NCBI GenBank assembly: GCA_934486615.1
Contig: CAKSQO010000001.1
Coordinates: forward strand, 1 to 64,000
Source of the DNA: an uncultured Eubacteriales bacterium
Lineage (GTDB): Bacteria > Bacillota > Clostridia > Oscillospirales > Acutalibacteraceae
Reading direction: 5' to 3'
Length of the DNA stretch: 64,000 nt
The position numbers and the translations under genes are program-made. Below are positions 50,997 through 59,685 of this stretch, one piece after another (position 1 is the first letter of the stretch; each line of letters opens with the position of its first letter). The notes beneath the pieces were generated by a model, which was not told the DNA's origin, did no database searches, and worked only from the letters and a program-made list of their open reading frames with translations.

Positions 50997-52163
50997 TTGA
51001 ATATAAGAGACGATTTTTTATATTATTCGCGCCCTTGCTTTGATGACGATGAGATAAACTCCGTCACCGATGTGCTGCGCTCGGGCTGGTGGACTAAAGG
51101 CAACCGCACGGTCGAATTCGAGAACGAGTTCGCCGCGCGGGTGGGCGCAAAGTACGCGCTTGCGGTCAACAGCTGCACCGCCGCGCTGCACCTTGCTATG
51201 GCCGTCTACGGCATCGGCAAGGGCGACGAGGTCATCACGACCCCGATGACCTTCTGCTCGACGGTCAACACTGTCGCTGTCTGCGGCGCTACCCCCGTGC
51301 TCGTCGACATCGACCCCGAAACGGGCCTTATAGACCCCGACGAGATAGAGCGCGCGATAACCGAGCGCACCAAGGCTATCGTCCCCGTGCACTATGCGGG
51401 TCTTGTCTGCGATATGGACAGGATAAACGACATTGCCGGGCGCCGCAATCTCCGCGTTATCGAGGATGCGGCGCACGCGTTCGGCTCAAAGTATAAGGGC
51501 GAGCCTGTCGGCTCGTTCGGCAACGCCACGGCCTACAGCTTTTATGTAACCAAAAATCTCGCAACCGGCGAGGGCGGAATGCTCACCTCTGACGACCCGG
51601 ATTTCATCGCTAAGGCGAGGACGCTTGCGCTGCACGGAATGAATGCCGACGCGTGGAAGCGCTACGGCTCAAAGGGCAGCTGGAGGTACTCAGTCACCGA
51701 GTTCGGCTTTAAGTACAACACGACCGACATCGCGTCCGCGCTCGGCCTTGCGCAGCTTAGGAAATTTGACTCCATGCAGGCGCGCCGCCACGAGCTGGCC
51801 GCCTGCTACAACAGCCGCTTCGACGCGGCCGAGGGCGTCGACCGCCTTGTCGTGCCGCAAAACGTCGAGCAGAGCGACCATCTTTACGTTATCAGGCTCG
51901 ATCTTGATAAGCTGAACATCGACCGCGACGAGTTTATCTGCGAGCTGACCGAATACAAGATCGGCACAAGCGTGCACTTTATCCCGATTCATTTCCACGA
52001 GGTGTATCGCCGCAAGTTCGGTATGCACGAGGGAATGTATCCCAAATGCGAGAGCTTCTTTGACAGGATAATTTCGCTGCCGCTTTACCCGACGATGACT
52101 ATGGAGGACGCCGAGTATGTCGCCGACGCAGTATGCGAGATTATCGCAAAACACAGAAAGTAA
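50997..52163 (+). CDS. DegT/DnrJ/EryC1/StrS sugar aminotransferase (PglE-like)
   Basis: The 388-residue PLP enzyme begins with FYYSRPCFDDDEINSV, has GWWTKGNRTVEFE, the DAAHAFGSKYKG Asp and the PLP lysine in FYVTKNLATGEGGML. It should put an amino group on a keto sugar made by the upstream dehydratase. The start is TTG 50997 with AAGAGGTG upstream. Together with the next gene it resembles the PglF-PglE-PglC order of bacillosamine pathways, except that no PglD acetyltransferase is present. Confidence 0.93.
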   Translation: MNIRDDFLYYSRPCFDDDEINSVTDVLRSGWWTKGNRTVEFENEFAARVGAKYALAVNSCTAALHLAMAVYGIGKGDEVITTPMTFCSTVNTVAVCGATPVLVDIDPETGLIDPDEIERAITERTKAIVPVHYAGLVCDMDRINDIAGRRNLRVIEDAAHAFGSKYKGEPVGSFGNATAYSFYVTKNLATGEGGMLTSDDPDFIAKARTLALHGMNADAWKRYGSKGSWRYSVTEFGFKYNTTDIASALGLAQLRKFDSMQARRHELAACYNSRFDAAEGVDRLVVPQNVEQSDHLYVIRLDLDKLNIDRDEFICELTEYKIGTSVHFIPIHFHEVYRRKFGMHEGMYPKCESFFDRIISLPLYPTMTMEDAEYVADAVCEIIAKHRK

Positions 52164-52209
52164 GGTAATCCTCGACTGCGCCGAAGCGCTCGAAAAGCGC
52201 CGCGCAACC

Positions 52210-52800
52210 ATGTTTATCAAGCGCGCGTTCGATATTTTCGCTTCGCTTGTGCTCAGCGTTTTGCTTAGCCCGGTTATGCTTATAATCGCTCTCGTTATCG
52301 TCTGCGATTCAAGAGGAGGCGCGTTGTTTAAGCAAAAGCGCGTCGGACGCTTCGGCAAAGAGTTCACCATATTCAAGTTCCGCACCATGCGCGCGGACAA
52401 CGCAGGCTCGCAGGTGACGACCGGCGACGACGACCGCATAACGCGCGTCGGCAAGCTCATACGCGGCTGCCGCCTTGACGAGCTGCCGCAGGTGTGGAAC
52501 GTGCTTTTCGGTCAGATGAGCTTTGTCGGTCCGCGCCCCGAAAGCCCGTATTTCGTCGGCAAGTACAAGACCGACTGGAACGCGACTTTGCTCGTCAGGC
52601 CCGGCATAACCTGCCGCTCAAGCATCGCCTTTGCCGACGAGGCCGGGCAGCTTGACTCACAGCGTGACCCGCAGCACTATTACATCGGGCATATTTTGCC
52701 GAAAAAGTGCGGTATGAACATTGACTATGTGCGAAATATTTCGCTTGTTGAGGACGTCCGAATTTTATTTGCGACTGTCGGTGCTGTCCTTAAAAAGTGA
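52210..52800 (+). CDS. Bacterial sugar transferase (PglC/WcaJ-type phosphoglycosyl transferase)
   Basis: The 197-residue protein has the monotopic membrane-insert start MFIKRAFDIFASLVLSVLL and the signature FKFRTMRADN, the acidic dyad region RLDELPQVWNVLFGQMSFVGPRPE, and a short C-terminus. It transfers a phospho-sugar from UDP-sugar to undecaprenyl phosphate. No strong ribosome site is seen; the ATG at 52210 fits the family start, and upstream codons overlap the aminotransferase. Confidence 0.92.
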   Translation: MFIKRAFDIFASLVLSVLLSPVMLIIALVIVCDSRGGALFKQKRVGRFGKEFTIFKFRTMRADNAGSQVTTGDDDRITRVGKLIRGCRLDELPQVWNVLFGQMSFVGPRPESPYFVGKYKTDWNATLLVRPGITCRSSIAFADEAGQLDSQRDPQHYYIGHILPKKCGMNIDYVRNISLVEDVRILFATVGAVLKK

Positions 52801-52815
52801 AAAGGAGTGTAGAAA

Positions 52816-53496
52816 TTGGAAAAGATCCTTATCGTTGACGACGACAAGAACATACTCGAGCTGCTGCGTATCTACCTAAACAAAGAGGGGTACGAGACGG
52901 TTATGGCATTCGACGGAGAGGAAGCCATCGCAGTGTTCAACGAGGAGCACCCCGACCTCGTGCTGCTCGACGTTATGCTGCCCAAGCTCGACGGCTGGCA
53001 GGTCTGCCGCGAGATAAGGCGCACTTCACCGACACCCGTGATAATGCTGACCGCAAAGGGCGAGACGTTTGACAAAATTCTCGGTTTCGACCTCGGTGCC
53101 GACGACTATATCGTAAAGCCGTTTGAGACTAAGGAAGTCATCGCGAGGGTCAAGGCCGTTATGCGCCGCACTCACCCGAAGCATGACGAAATTAAAGAAG
53201 TACGCTATGACAAGCTGCTGATAAATCTGTCCAACTACGTTCTGACAGTCGACGGTAAGGAGCTTGAAACGCCGCCGAAGGAGCTTGAACTGCTGTTTCA
53301 CCTTGCAAGCAATCCAAACAAGGTATTCACGCGCAATCAGCTGCTTGACGAGGTGTGGGGCTTCGACTACTACGGCGACTCGCGCACGGTGGACGTACAT
53401 ATCAAGCGCCTGCGTGAAAAGCTCGAGGGCGTCAGCGACCAGTGGTCGCTCAAGACCGTGTGGGGCGTTGGCTACAAATTCGAGACTAAGGTTTAA
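52816..53496 (+). CDS. OmpR-family response regulator
   Basis: The receiver domain shows DD at 8-9, the phospho-acceptor Asp52 (LLDVMLPKLDG), Thr/Ser in LTAKG and K in IVKPF. The C-terminal winged-helix has the PhoB-type ELELLFHLASNPNKVFTR and DSRTVDVHIKRLREKL. TTG start after AAAGGAG. It is co-transcribed with the histidine kinase. Confidence 0.97.
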   Translation: MEKILIVDDDKNILELLRIYLNKEGYETVMAFDGEEAIAVFNEEHPDLVLLDVMLPKLDGWQVCREIRRTSPTPVIMLTAKGETFDKILGFDLGADDYIVKPFETKEVIARVKAVMRRTHPKHDEIKEVRYDKLLINLSNYVLTVDGKELETPPKELELLFHLASNPNKVFTRNQLLDEVWGFDYYGDSRTVDVHIKRLREKLEGVSDQWSLKTVWGVGYKFETKV

Positions 53497-53510
53497 GAGG
53501 GAGGACGGTT

Positions 53511-54938
53511 ATGAAGCGCAGCCTTTTCGGTAAACTGTTTTCTGTGTCGGCTGCTATTATGACCGCGGGCTTTGCTATACTCATAGGGGCGACGGTGTTT
53601 GCGCTTTCGGGTGAACGGGAGCGCGAAAGCCTTGATCGCCTCGAATCAGAGGCGGTGGCCATTTCTGACGTCATCAACCGAATGAACAGTCCAAGCGACT
53701 ATTCGGGCGTGATGCGCCGCATGGCGACCGCTTTTTCAAACATCGACGGCAGCACCGTGTTTTTTTCAAACTCCAGCGGCTACGTCTTCGTTTGCAGCGA
53801 CACGACCAACGGCATCTCCTGTATTCACCGCAAAAAGATGATCTCCGACGATATTCTTTCCGAGATCTCGGCAAGGGGAGTGTACATCAACGTCGGCAAT
53901 TTTGACGGCGTATATGACGAGGATCACTACACCGTCGGCAAGCCGGTTTACATCGACGGCAACGACAAGACGACCTATGTTTTTGTCTCGGCGAAGATTG
54001 AGAACAAGTGGTACTATGTCGCCGATATTCTGGCGGTGGCCGCCGTGCCGTGCGCGGGTGTGCTCGCGGCGATGTTCATCATCGTGTTCTTTGTCACCCG
54101 CTCGACCGTAAAACCGCTGAAGGAAATTTCGGAAGCGACCAGGCAGATGGCAAACGGCGACTTCAGCCGCAGAGTCAGCGCCGAAAACAACGACGAAATC
54201 GGTGACCTCGCCGTCTCTTTCAACAAAATGTCCGAATCGCTCGAGTCGCTCGATACTATGCGAAACAGCTTTGTCACCAATGTTTCGCACGACCTGAAAA
54301 CACCGATGACGACCATCGGCGGCTTTGTCGACGGCATACTTGACGGCACTATACCCGAGAATATGCAGCACAAATACCTGACGATAGTCTCTGGCGAGGT
54401 CAGAAGATTGTCGAACACGGTCAACACGATGCTCAACCTGTCAAAGGTCGAGTCGGGCGTGGCGCAGCTGACCTACAGCAGGGTTGACTTGACCGATATG
54501 GTGTGCAGGATAATAATCTCGTTCGAGACGATGCTGACCGAAAAAAGCATCGACGTGCTCGGACTCGACGATGCGCCGAGCGTCAGCCTTGAGTGCGACG
54601 AGAATATGATGTATCAGGCCGTCTACAACCTTATAGACAACGCCGTAAAGTTTACGCAAAGCGATGGCTATATATCTTTTTATTTTTCCGAGAATAATTC
54701 CGATGTTGAGATGTATATTAAAAACAGCGGAAACGGCATTTCACCGGACGAAATCGACCGAATTTTTGAGCGCTTCTACAAAACGGACAAGTCGCGCTCG
54801 GTCGACCGTTCGGGATCGGGAATAGGGCTGCACATCGTCAAGACCATAGTAGACAAGCACGGCGGTGAGATAACCGCGCGCAGCGTCGAGGGTCAGTACA
54901 CCGAGTTCAGGCTGAAGCTGCCGAAAGTCCGCGAGTAA
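53511..54938 (+). CDS. Membrane sensor histidine kinase (HAMP, HisKA, HATPase)
   Basis: Two transmembrane segments (about residues 12-33 and 163-185) enclose an extracellular sensor. A HAMP linker follows, then the phospho-acceptor histidine in NVSHDLKTPMTT, the ATP N-box DNAVKF, the G boxes and GSGIGLHIVKT. Length 475 is normal. It should phosphorylate the regulator encoded just upstream. The stimulus is unknown; linkage to the HtrA-like protease gene downstream suggests envelope stress (inference). Confidence 0.96.
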   Translation: MKRSLFGKLFSVSAAIMTAGFAILIGATVFALSGERERESLDRLESEAVAISDVINRMNSPSDYSGVMRRMATAFSNIDGSTVFFSNSSGYVFVCSDTTNGISCIHRKKMISDDILSEISARGVYINVGNFDGVYDEDHYTVGKPVYIDGNDKTTYVFVSAKIENKWYYVADILAVAAVPCAGVLAAMFIIVFFVTRSTVKPLKEISEATRQMANGDFSRRVSAENNDEIGDLAVSFNKMSESLESLDTMRNSFVTNVSHDLKTPMTTIGGFVDGILDGTIPENMQHKYLTIVSGEVRRLSNTVNTMLNLSKVESGVAQLTYSRVDLTDMVCRIIISFETMLTEKSIDVLGLDDAPSVSLECDENMMYQAVYNLIDNAVKFTQSDGYISFYFSENNSDVEMYIKNSGNGISPDEIDRIFERFYKTDKSRSVDRSGSGIGLHIVKTIVDKHGGEITARSVEGQYTEFRLKLPKVRE

Positions 54939-54962
54939 TGTCGGTGGGAGCTTGATGACGGC

Positions 54963-56102
54963 TTGGATCAGGAAAAGTACAATACCAAGGAATTTAAAAC
55001 AGCACGCCGCGGCAGGCGCTCGGGCGCAGTAAAATGCGTTTTGAGCTTTGCCGCAGCGATGCTGTTTTTGTTTGCGGCGACGGGCAGCTTCCTGCTCGGA
55101 GCGAAGCTGACCGAGAGCGCGGCAAGCTCGGCTTCCTCTGAGCAGGACAAGCCTGCCGCAGGGCGAAGTATCGCGCACGAGGGCAGCATAACCAGCCTGT
55201 CGGCGGCCGAGCAGAGTGTGGTTCAGGTCAGCGTGCTGACCGAAAGCGACGGCTCGGTATCGACCGGCACGGTCATCACGGAGGACGGATATATCCTCGT
55301 TTGCGACCACATTTTCCGCGCGCTGCCGTCGCCCGAGATATATGTCACGTTTGCCGACGGCACAACGCTCGAGGCGGCCTTTGTCGGCGGCGACGACCGC
55401 CTTGATGCGGCGGTGATAAAGGTCGAGCAGAGGGGCTTAAGCTGCCTTGGTCTGCCGATCGAGCAGCCGCAGCTTGCGGTCGGCGACACGGTCTACGCAG
55501 TCGGATTTCCGAACGAGCGCAGCGCGGTGGCGTCCGCTTCGCGCGGGATAATCTCGGCGCAGATGCAGCGGCTTGCGGCGGCTTCGGACTACCCTACAAG
55601 GCTTATCCAGTTCGACGCGTCGGTAAGTCCCGGCAACTCGGGCGGGCCGCTGATTTCGTACGACGGCGCGGTGGTCGGCATAGTCACTGCAAAGCTCGAC
55701 GGCGACGGCCGCGAGGGGCTGGGCTTCGCGACTCCCGTGGCGGACATCACCGCGAAAATCGACGAGCTTATCGAAAACGGTCGCGTGCAGTCGCGCCCGC
55801 GCGTGGGCATGAGCTTTGAGTTCATAAGTGCGGCTGCTGCCGCCGCTTCGAGGACGACGGCGGGAATGAGGATAAAATCCCTGTCCGACGACAGCGACCT
55901 CGCCGCGCTCGGCTACTCAAAGGGTGATACAGTCACGGCTGTCGGCGGGCGGAGGATAAGCGATTTGTCGGTGTTCTTTAATGCGATTGAAGCCGACTCC
56001 GTACAGAGCCTTGAGCTGACCGTGGTGAAGTCCGACGGCGCGGAGCGCAAGGCGACGGTGCGCATTCTGAGCGAAAGGGGGAGCACGAACTACACGCCGT
56101 GA
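54963..56102 (+). CDS. HtrA/DegP-like trypsin-type serine protease with PDZ domain
   Basis: A membrane anchor (about residues 23-47) precedes a trypsin-like protease with the complete triad: His116 in YILVCDHIF, Asp148 in DDRLDAAVI and Ser226 in SPGNSGGPL. A PDZ domain (about residues 270-370) follows. The short Ser-rich linker after the anchor resembles those in other proteins of this genome. Start is TTG 54963, with GGGAG 12 bases upstream. It lies next to the two-component genes and may be part of the same stress response. Confidence 0.93.
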   Translation: MDQEKYNTKEFKTARRGRRSGAVKCVLSFAAAMLFLFAATGSFLLGAKLTESAASSASSEQDKPAAGRSIAHEGSITSLSAAEQSVVQVSVLTESDGSVSTGTVITEDGYILVCDHIFRALPSPEIYVTFADGTTLEAAFVGGDDRLDAAVIKVEQRGLSCLGLPIEQPQLAVGDTVYAVGFPNERSAVASASRGIISAQMQRLAAASDYPTRLIQFDASVSPGNSGGPLISYDGAVVGIVTAKLDGDGREGLGFATPVADITAKIDELIENGRVQSRPRVGMSFEFISAAAAAASRTTAGMRIKSLSDDSDLAALGYSKGDTVTAVGGRRISDLSVFFNAIEADSVQSLELTVVKSDGAERKATVRILSERGSTNYTP

Positions 56103-56217
56103 CTGATAAGGAGCGCGGCCGATGCCGCGCCGAATAAAAAGCACGGCTGCTTTTGCGAATAATTTTAAACCTCGCAAGCAATAATATATTTGAAAAATCT
56201 TTAACGGAGGAATTACT

Positions 56218-56490
56218 ATGAAAAAGTTCACATATCCGGTCGCAGCCGTCCTCGCAGCGGTCTGCGTAGTAGCGTTTTCCGCTTGCACTTCCGGCGGAAA
56301 CGTCGGCGGCAGCTCCGACGCGTCAAGCAGCGGGAGCAAGGCCTCAAGCGCCGCCGACAGCTCGATGTCGAGCGAAGCCGGCAGCCGCTCATCAAGCGGC
56401 GGTATGCTCAGCGACCTTGTAAGCGACACCAAAAGTGACCTCGGTTTGAACTCGTCCTCGCACGCGGCGAGCGCCGCCGGCTCCAGATAA
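56218..56490 (+). CDS. Small Ser-rich lipoprotein
   Basis: The signal peptide ends in the lipobox VAFSAC, then comes a Ser/Gly-rich mature part of about 65 residues containing SDTKSDLGLN. That segment is almost identical to one in the lipoprotein at 46188. ATG with GGAGG upstream. Function unknown. The 115 bases before it contain only a GCGCGGC/GCCGCGC hairpin and a weak AAAAGC/GCTTTT pair. Confidence 0.85.
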   Translation: MKKFTYPVAAVLAAVCVVAFSACTSGGNVGGSSDASSSGSKASSAADSSMSSEAGSRSSSGGMLSDLVSDTKSDLGLNSSSHAASAAGSR

Positions 56491-56533
56491 AAAACCCGCC
56501 TGCAGCGTCTTTCAGACACCGCAGGCGGGTTTT
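56491..56533 (+). terminator. Terminator of the small lipoprotein gene
   Basis: AAAACCCGCCTGC/GCAGGCGGGTTTT with an inner GTCT/AGAC stem; the T-tract is short. Confidence 0.85.
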
Positions 56534-56620
56534 GCCCTACATATTATCTGAAAAGGCCGCGTTTGTTGAAGCCTGCTAACAATAAACTCCCGAATGTGCA
56601 GGCAAATGTATGCACAGCTA

Positions 56621-56649
56621 TTGACTGCGAGAGATAATCGTGTTAAAAT
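56621..56649 (+). promoter_or_regulatory. Promoter of the Crp/Fnr-ABC operon
   Basis: TTGACT, 17 bases, TAAAAT (56644-56649). The -10 box overlaps the left edge of the palindrome. Confidence 0.85.
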
Positions 56650-56670
56650 CTGTATCATATGATACAGATT
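56647..56670. promoter_or_regulatory. Perfect 24-bp palindrome, operator of the Crp/Fnr regulator
   Basis: The left arm AATCTGTATCAT is followed with no gap by its exact reverse complement. It covers the -10 box and the likely start site, 23 bases before the regulator's GTG. Autoregulation by the Crp/Fnr protein is the simplest reading. Confidence 0.8.
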
Positions 56671-56692
56671 ATTTTGAAAGGGGAACCTTGCG

Positions 56693-57322
56693 GTGAAATG
56701 CGAGCTGTTCGACGGGCTGTCGGATACGGAAGTCCGCGCGCTGACGGAGAATCCCGCCTGCCGCGAGCTGTGCTTTGAAAAGGGCGAGATCATCTTTGAC
56801 CCACAGCACTTTTCAAACAGTATCGGGCTTATTCTTTCGGGTGCAGCCATTGTCAGCAGCTTCCGCGAGGATGTGCTGATGCGCAGACTCGGCGAGGGTG
56901 CTTGCTTCGGCGTTGCAAGCGTGTTCGGCACAAGCGCGGACTTTGTCACGCGCGTGACCGCCGCGGGCAAATGCACGGTCATGTTCATTCCGCGCGGGAT
57001 TATAAGCGACGCGCTGAAAGCCTGCCCGCGCCTTGCCGAAAACTACATTCGCTTTCTGACAGGGCGCATACGCTACCTTAACACGCTTGTCGGCGCGTAC
57101 TCGTCGCCGTCGGCGGAAACGCGGCTTGCGCGCTTTCTGACGGCGCTTGACGAGGGCAAGGACGTGCCGCTGACGCTCAGCCTTACCGAGCTGTCAAAGG
57201 CGCTCGGAATAGGACGCGCGTCGCTCTACCGCGCGCTCGACAGTTTTGAAAGCCGCGGCCTTATCAAAAGAAACGGCAAACAGATAACGCTCGCCGATCC
57301 CGACGAGCTTAAGAAAATCTGA
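56693..57322 (+). CDS. Crp/Fnr family transcriptional regulator
   Basis: The 209-residue protein has a cyclic-nucleotide-binding-like barrel (residues 10-125, with GEGACFGVASVFG) and a C-terminal Crp helix-turn-helix (SLTELSKALGIGRASLYRALDSFESRGLI). The residues that bind cAMP in Crp are not recognisable, and there is no FNR-type cysteine set, so the effector is unknown. Start GTG at 56693 after GGGGAA. It is followed after 11 bases by the ABC transporter. Confidence 0.94.
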   Translation: MKCELFDGLSDTEVRALTENPACRELCFEKGEIIFDPQHFSNSIGLILSGAAIVSSFREDVLMRRLGEGACFGVASVFGTSADFVTRVTAAGKCTVMFIPRGIISDALKACPRLAENYIRFLTGRIRYLNTLVGAYSSPSAETRLARFLTALDEGKDVPLTLSLTELSKALGIGRASLYRALDSFESRGLIKRNGKQITLADPDELKKI

Positions 57323-57333
57323 CAAGGAGAAAA

Positions 57334-58365
57334 ATGATGAAAAGAATTATTTCGCTTATTCTTGCGGTGCTTACTCTCACTGCATTCACCGCCTGCTCGA
57401 CGGATAAGAGCGCCTCGTCCTCGGCGGGCAGCACGTCGTCCGCTGCGTCCAAAGCGGCGAAGTCTTACGAGGTCAACCTTGCTGCCCTCGCAGGCCCGAC
57501 GGGCATGGGCATGGCCTTTATGCTCGACAGCTCCGACACGCTCAACAAGTATAACCACACCATCGCAAACGCACCGGACGAGGTGACGGCGAAGCTGCTC
57601 AAGGGCGACTACGATATCGCGGCGCTGCCGACAAACGTCGCAGCCACGCTCTATAACGGCTCTGAGGGCAAAATTCAGCTGCTTGCGCTGAACACGCTCG
57701 GCGTGCTGTATATCCTCGAAAAGGGCGACACGATAAAGAGCATTGCCGACCTCAAGGGCAGGAAGATATACGTCAGCGGTCAGGGCTCGACGCCTGAGTT
57801 TGTGCTCGATTATCTGCTTGAAAAGAACGGACTTGACCCGGAAAAGGACGTCGACATCGACTTTACCTATACGACCCACGCCGACCTCGTCGCCTTTGCC
57901 GCGACGGGCGAAGCGGACGTTGTAATGCTGCCCGAGCCGACCGTCACAGCGCTGCTTGCCAAAAACAGCGATATGCGCGTGGCTCTTGATTTGAACGACG
58001 CGTGGAGCGCCGCCGTCAAGGGCACCGACGATGAGGGCAGCGTTATCTCGATGGGCTGCGTCGCGGTCAGAAAGGACTTCGCCGAGAAAAATCCCGAGGC
58101 GGTCGAGAACTTCCTCATCGATTATAAAAATTCGGTCGACAAGGTCAACTCCGACACCGACGCGGCGGCCGAAAAAATCGCCGAGCTCGGCATAGTCGCC
58201 GCCGCTCCCGTTGCGAAGCAGGCGCTGCCGCGCTGCAACATCGTGCTCATTTCGGGCAGGAAGATGAAAGAGCAGGTGGGCAGCTTTTTCAAGGTGCTTT
58301 TTGACGCAAACCCGAAGTCCGTGGGAGGTACTTTGCCCGATGAAGGCTTCTACTACGCGGGTTAA
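57334..58365 (+). CDS. ABC transporter substrate-binding lipoprotein (NitT/TauT type)
   Basis: A lipobox TAFTACS anchors it to the cell surface. The mature part has the NMT1/SsuA-like pattern: ALAGPTGMGMAFML, YDIAALPTNVAATLYNG, LKGRKIYVSGQGSTPEFVLDYLL and ADVVMLPEP. 343 residues. Ligands of the family include taurine, nitrate and thiamine precursors; none can be assigned. Two ATGs occur in a row; the second (57337) has the better spacing from AAGGAG. It overlaps the permease start. Confidence 0.93.
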   Translation: MMKRIISLILAVLTLTAFTACSTDKSASSSAGSTSSAASKAAKSYEVNLAALAGPTGMGMAFMLDSSDTLNKYNHTIANAPDEVTAKLLKGDYDIAALPTNVAATLYNGSEGKIQLLALNTLGVLYILEKGDTIKSIADLKGRKIYVSGQGSTPEFVLDYLLEKNGLDPEKDVDIDFTYTTHADLVAFAATGEADVVMLPEPTVTALLAKNSDMRVALDLNDAWSAAVKGTDDEGSVISMGCVAVRKDFAEKNPEAVENFLIDYKNSVDKVNSDTDAAAEKIAELGIVAAAPVAKQALPRCNIVLISGRKMKEQVGSFFKVLFDANPKSVGGTLPDEGFYYAG

Positions 58366-59119
58366 AAGGATAGTCGCAGCTGTCGCGACGGCGGCCTTCT
58401 GGCTGCTGCTGTGGCAGCTTGTCAGCGCTCTTGTCGGTATGGAAATGCTGTTTCCCTCGCCGACAGGAGTGCTTTCGGCGCTTATAGGGCTGGTTAAGCA
58501 GGCGCGCTTTTGGAGTATAATCGCCGCCACGGCTTTCAGGGTCATCGGCGGCTTTCTGCTCGGGCTTGTTGTAGGCGCGGCGCTCGCTGTGGCGGCGTTT
58601 CGCTCGCGCATTTTTGAGCGCTTTATATCGCCGATTATGTACATAGTGCGCTCAACGCCTGTTGCGTCGTTCATCATAATCGCGCTGTTCTGGCTCGGCA
58701 CGTCGCGTGTGCCGACGCTCATCTGCGTGCTGATGGTCGTGCCTATCACGTTGACAAATCTGCTTGCGGGGCTGCGCGCTGTAAACGTCGAGCTGCTCGA
58801 AATGGCGGACGCGTTCAGACTCGGCCGGTTTAAGCGGCTGAAAGCGATATATTTGCCGTCGGTCGTGCCGTACTTCGTGTCGGCTGCGTCGACGGGCTTG
58901 GGACTCAGCTGGAAAGCCGGCATCGCAGCCGAGGTCATCTGCCGCGCGAAGCTGTCGATAGGCAACGAGATATTCGAGTCGAAGCTCTACTCAACGATAA
59001 CCGAAATGTTCGCTTGGACGGCGGTGGTGATAGTCCTGTCGGTCGTGTTCGACAAGCTGCTTTCATATGCGGTAAAGGCTGCGACGCGCCGCTTTTCGGA
59101 CAAGGAGGGGCAACCGTGA
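58340..59119 (+). CDS. ABC transporter permease (NitT/TauT type)
   Basis: Six hydrophobic segments and the EAA-like loop LLEMADAFRLGRFKRLKAIYLPS, the contact to the ATPase. About 259 residues. ATG 58340 follows GGGAGG at 11 bases; upstream codons are within the binding-protein gene. The stop overlaps the ATPase GTG. Confidence 0.93.
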   Translation: MKASTTRVKRIVAAVATAAFWLLLWQLVSALVGMEMLFPSPTGVLSALIGLVKQARFWSIIAATAFRVIGGFLLGLVVGAALAVAAFRSRIFERFISPIMYIVRSTPVASFIIIALFWLGTSRVPTLICVLMVVPITLTNLLAGLRAVNVELLEMADAFRLGRFKRLKAIYLPSVVPYFVSAASTGLGLSWKAGIAAEVICRAKLSIGNEIFESKLYSTITEMFAWTAVVIVLSVVFDKLLSYAVKAATRRFSDKEGQP

Positions 59120-59685
59120 GAATTGAGAACCTGACCGTGTCGTTCGGCGAAAGGAAAGTGCTTAATTCGCTGTCATTGACTATTCCTGAAAGCGGTATTA
59201 TAATGATAAGCGCGCCCTCGGGCTTTGGTAAAACCACGCTGCTGCGCGCTGTTGCGGGAATTATCACCCCCGACAGCGGGTCGATAGACGGCTTCGGCCG
59301 CGTGGGCTATGCGTTTCAGGAGCCGCGGCTGCTGCCGTGGCTGAGCGCAGTGGACAATGTGACTCTCGTGCGCGAAAAGCCCGACGAGAGCGAGGCTCTG
59401 TGTTTGCTTGAGCGGCTCGGCCTCGGCGGGGAGGACGCGCTGAAAAAGGCGCGCAGCCTCTCGGGCGGAATGAAGCAGCGGGTGAACATCGCGCGCGCGC
59501 TTTATTATGATTGCGACACGCTGCTGCTCGACGAGCCGTTTTCGGGCCTTGACAGGGAGAAAATCGACCTCGTTGTCGACCTGCTCAAAGAGCGCGCGGA
59601 GCATATGCCTGTCATCGTTGTCAGCCACGTTGAGAGCGATGCCGATTGGGCTGAAAAGCACATCAGATTGGACGAATTGCAATGA
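59116..59685 (+). CDS. ABC transporter ATP-binding protein (short)
   Basis: Walker A SAPSGFGKTTLL, Q-loop YAFQEPRLL, signature SLSGGMKQRVNIARALY, Walker B LLLDEPFSGLD and H-loop VVSHVESD are all present in 189 residues, short for the family (usually about 250) because the C-terminal extension is missing. GTG 59116 after AAGGAGG. The stop overlaps the luxS remnant ATG. Confidence 0.92.
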   Translation: MRIENLTVSFGERKVLNSLSLTIPESGIIMISAPSGFGKTTLLRAVAGIITPDSGSIDGFGRVGYAFQEPRLLPWLSAVDNVTLVREKPDESEALCLLERLGLGGEDALKKARSLSGGMKQRVNIARALYYDCDTLLLDEPFSGLDREKIDLVVDLLKERAEHMPVIVVSHVESDADWAEKHIRLDELQ

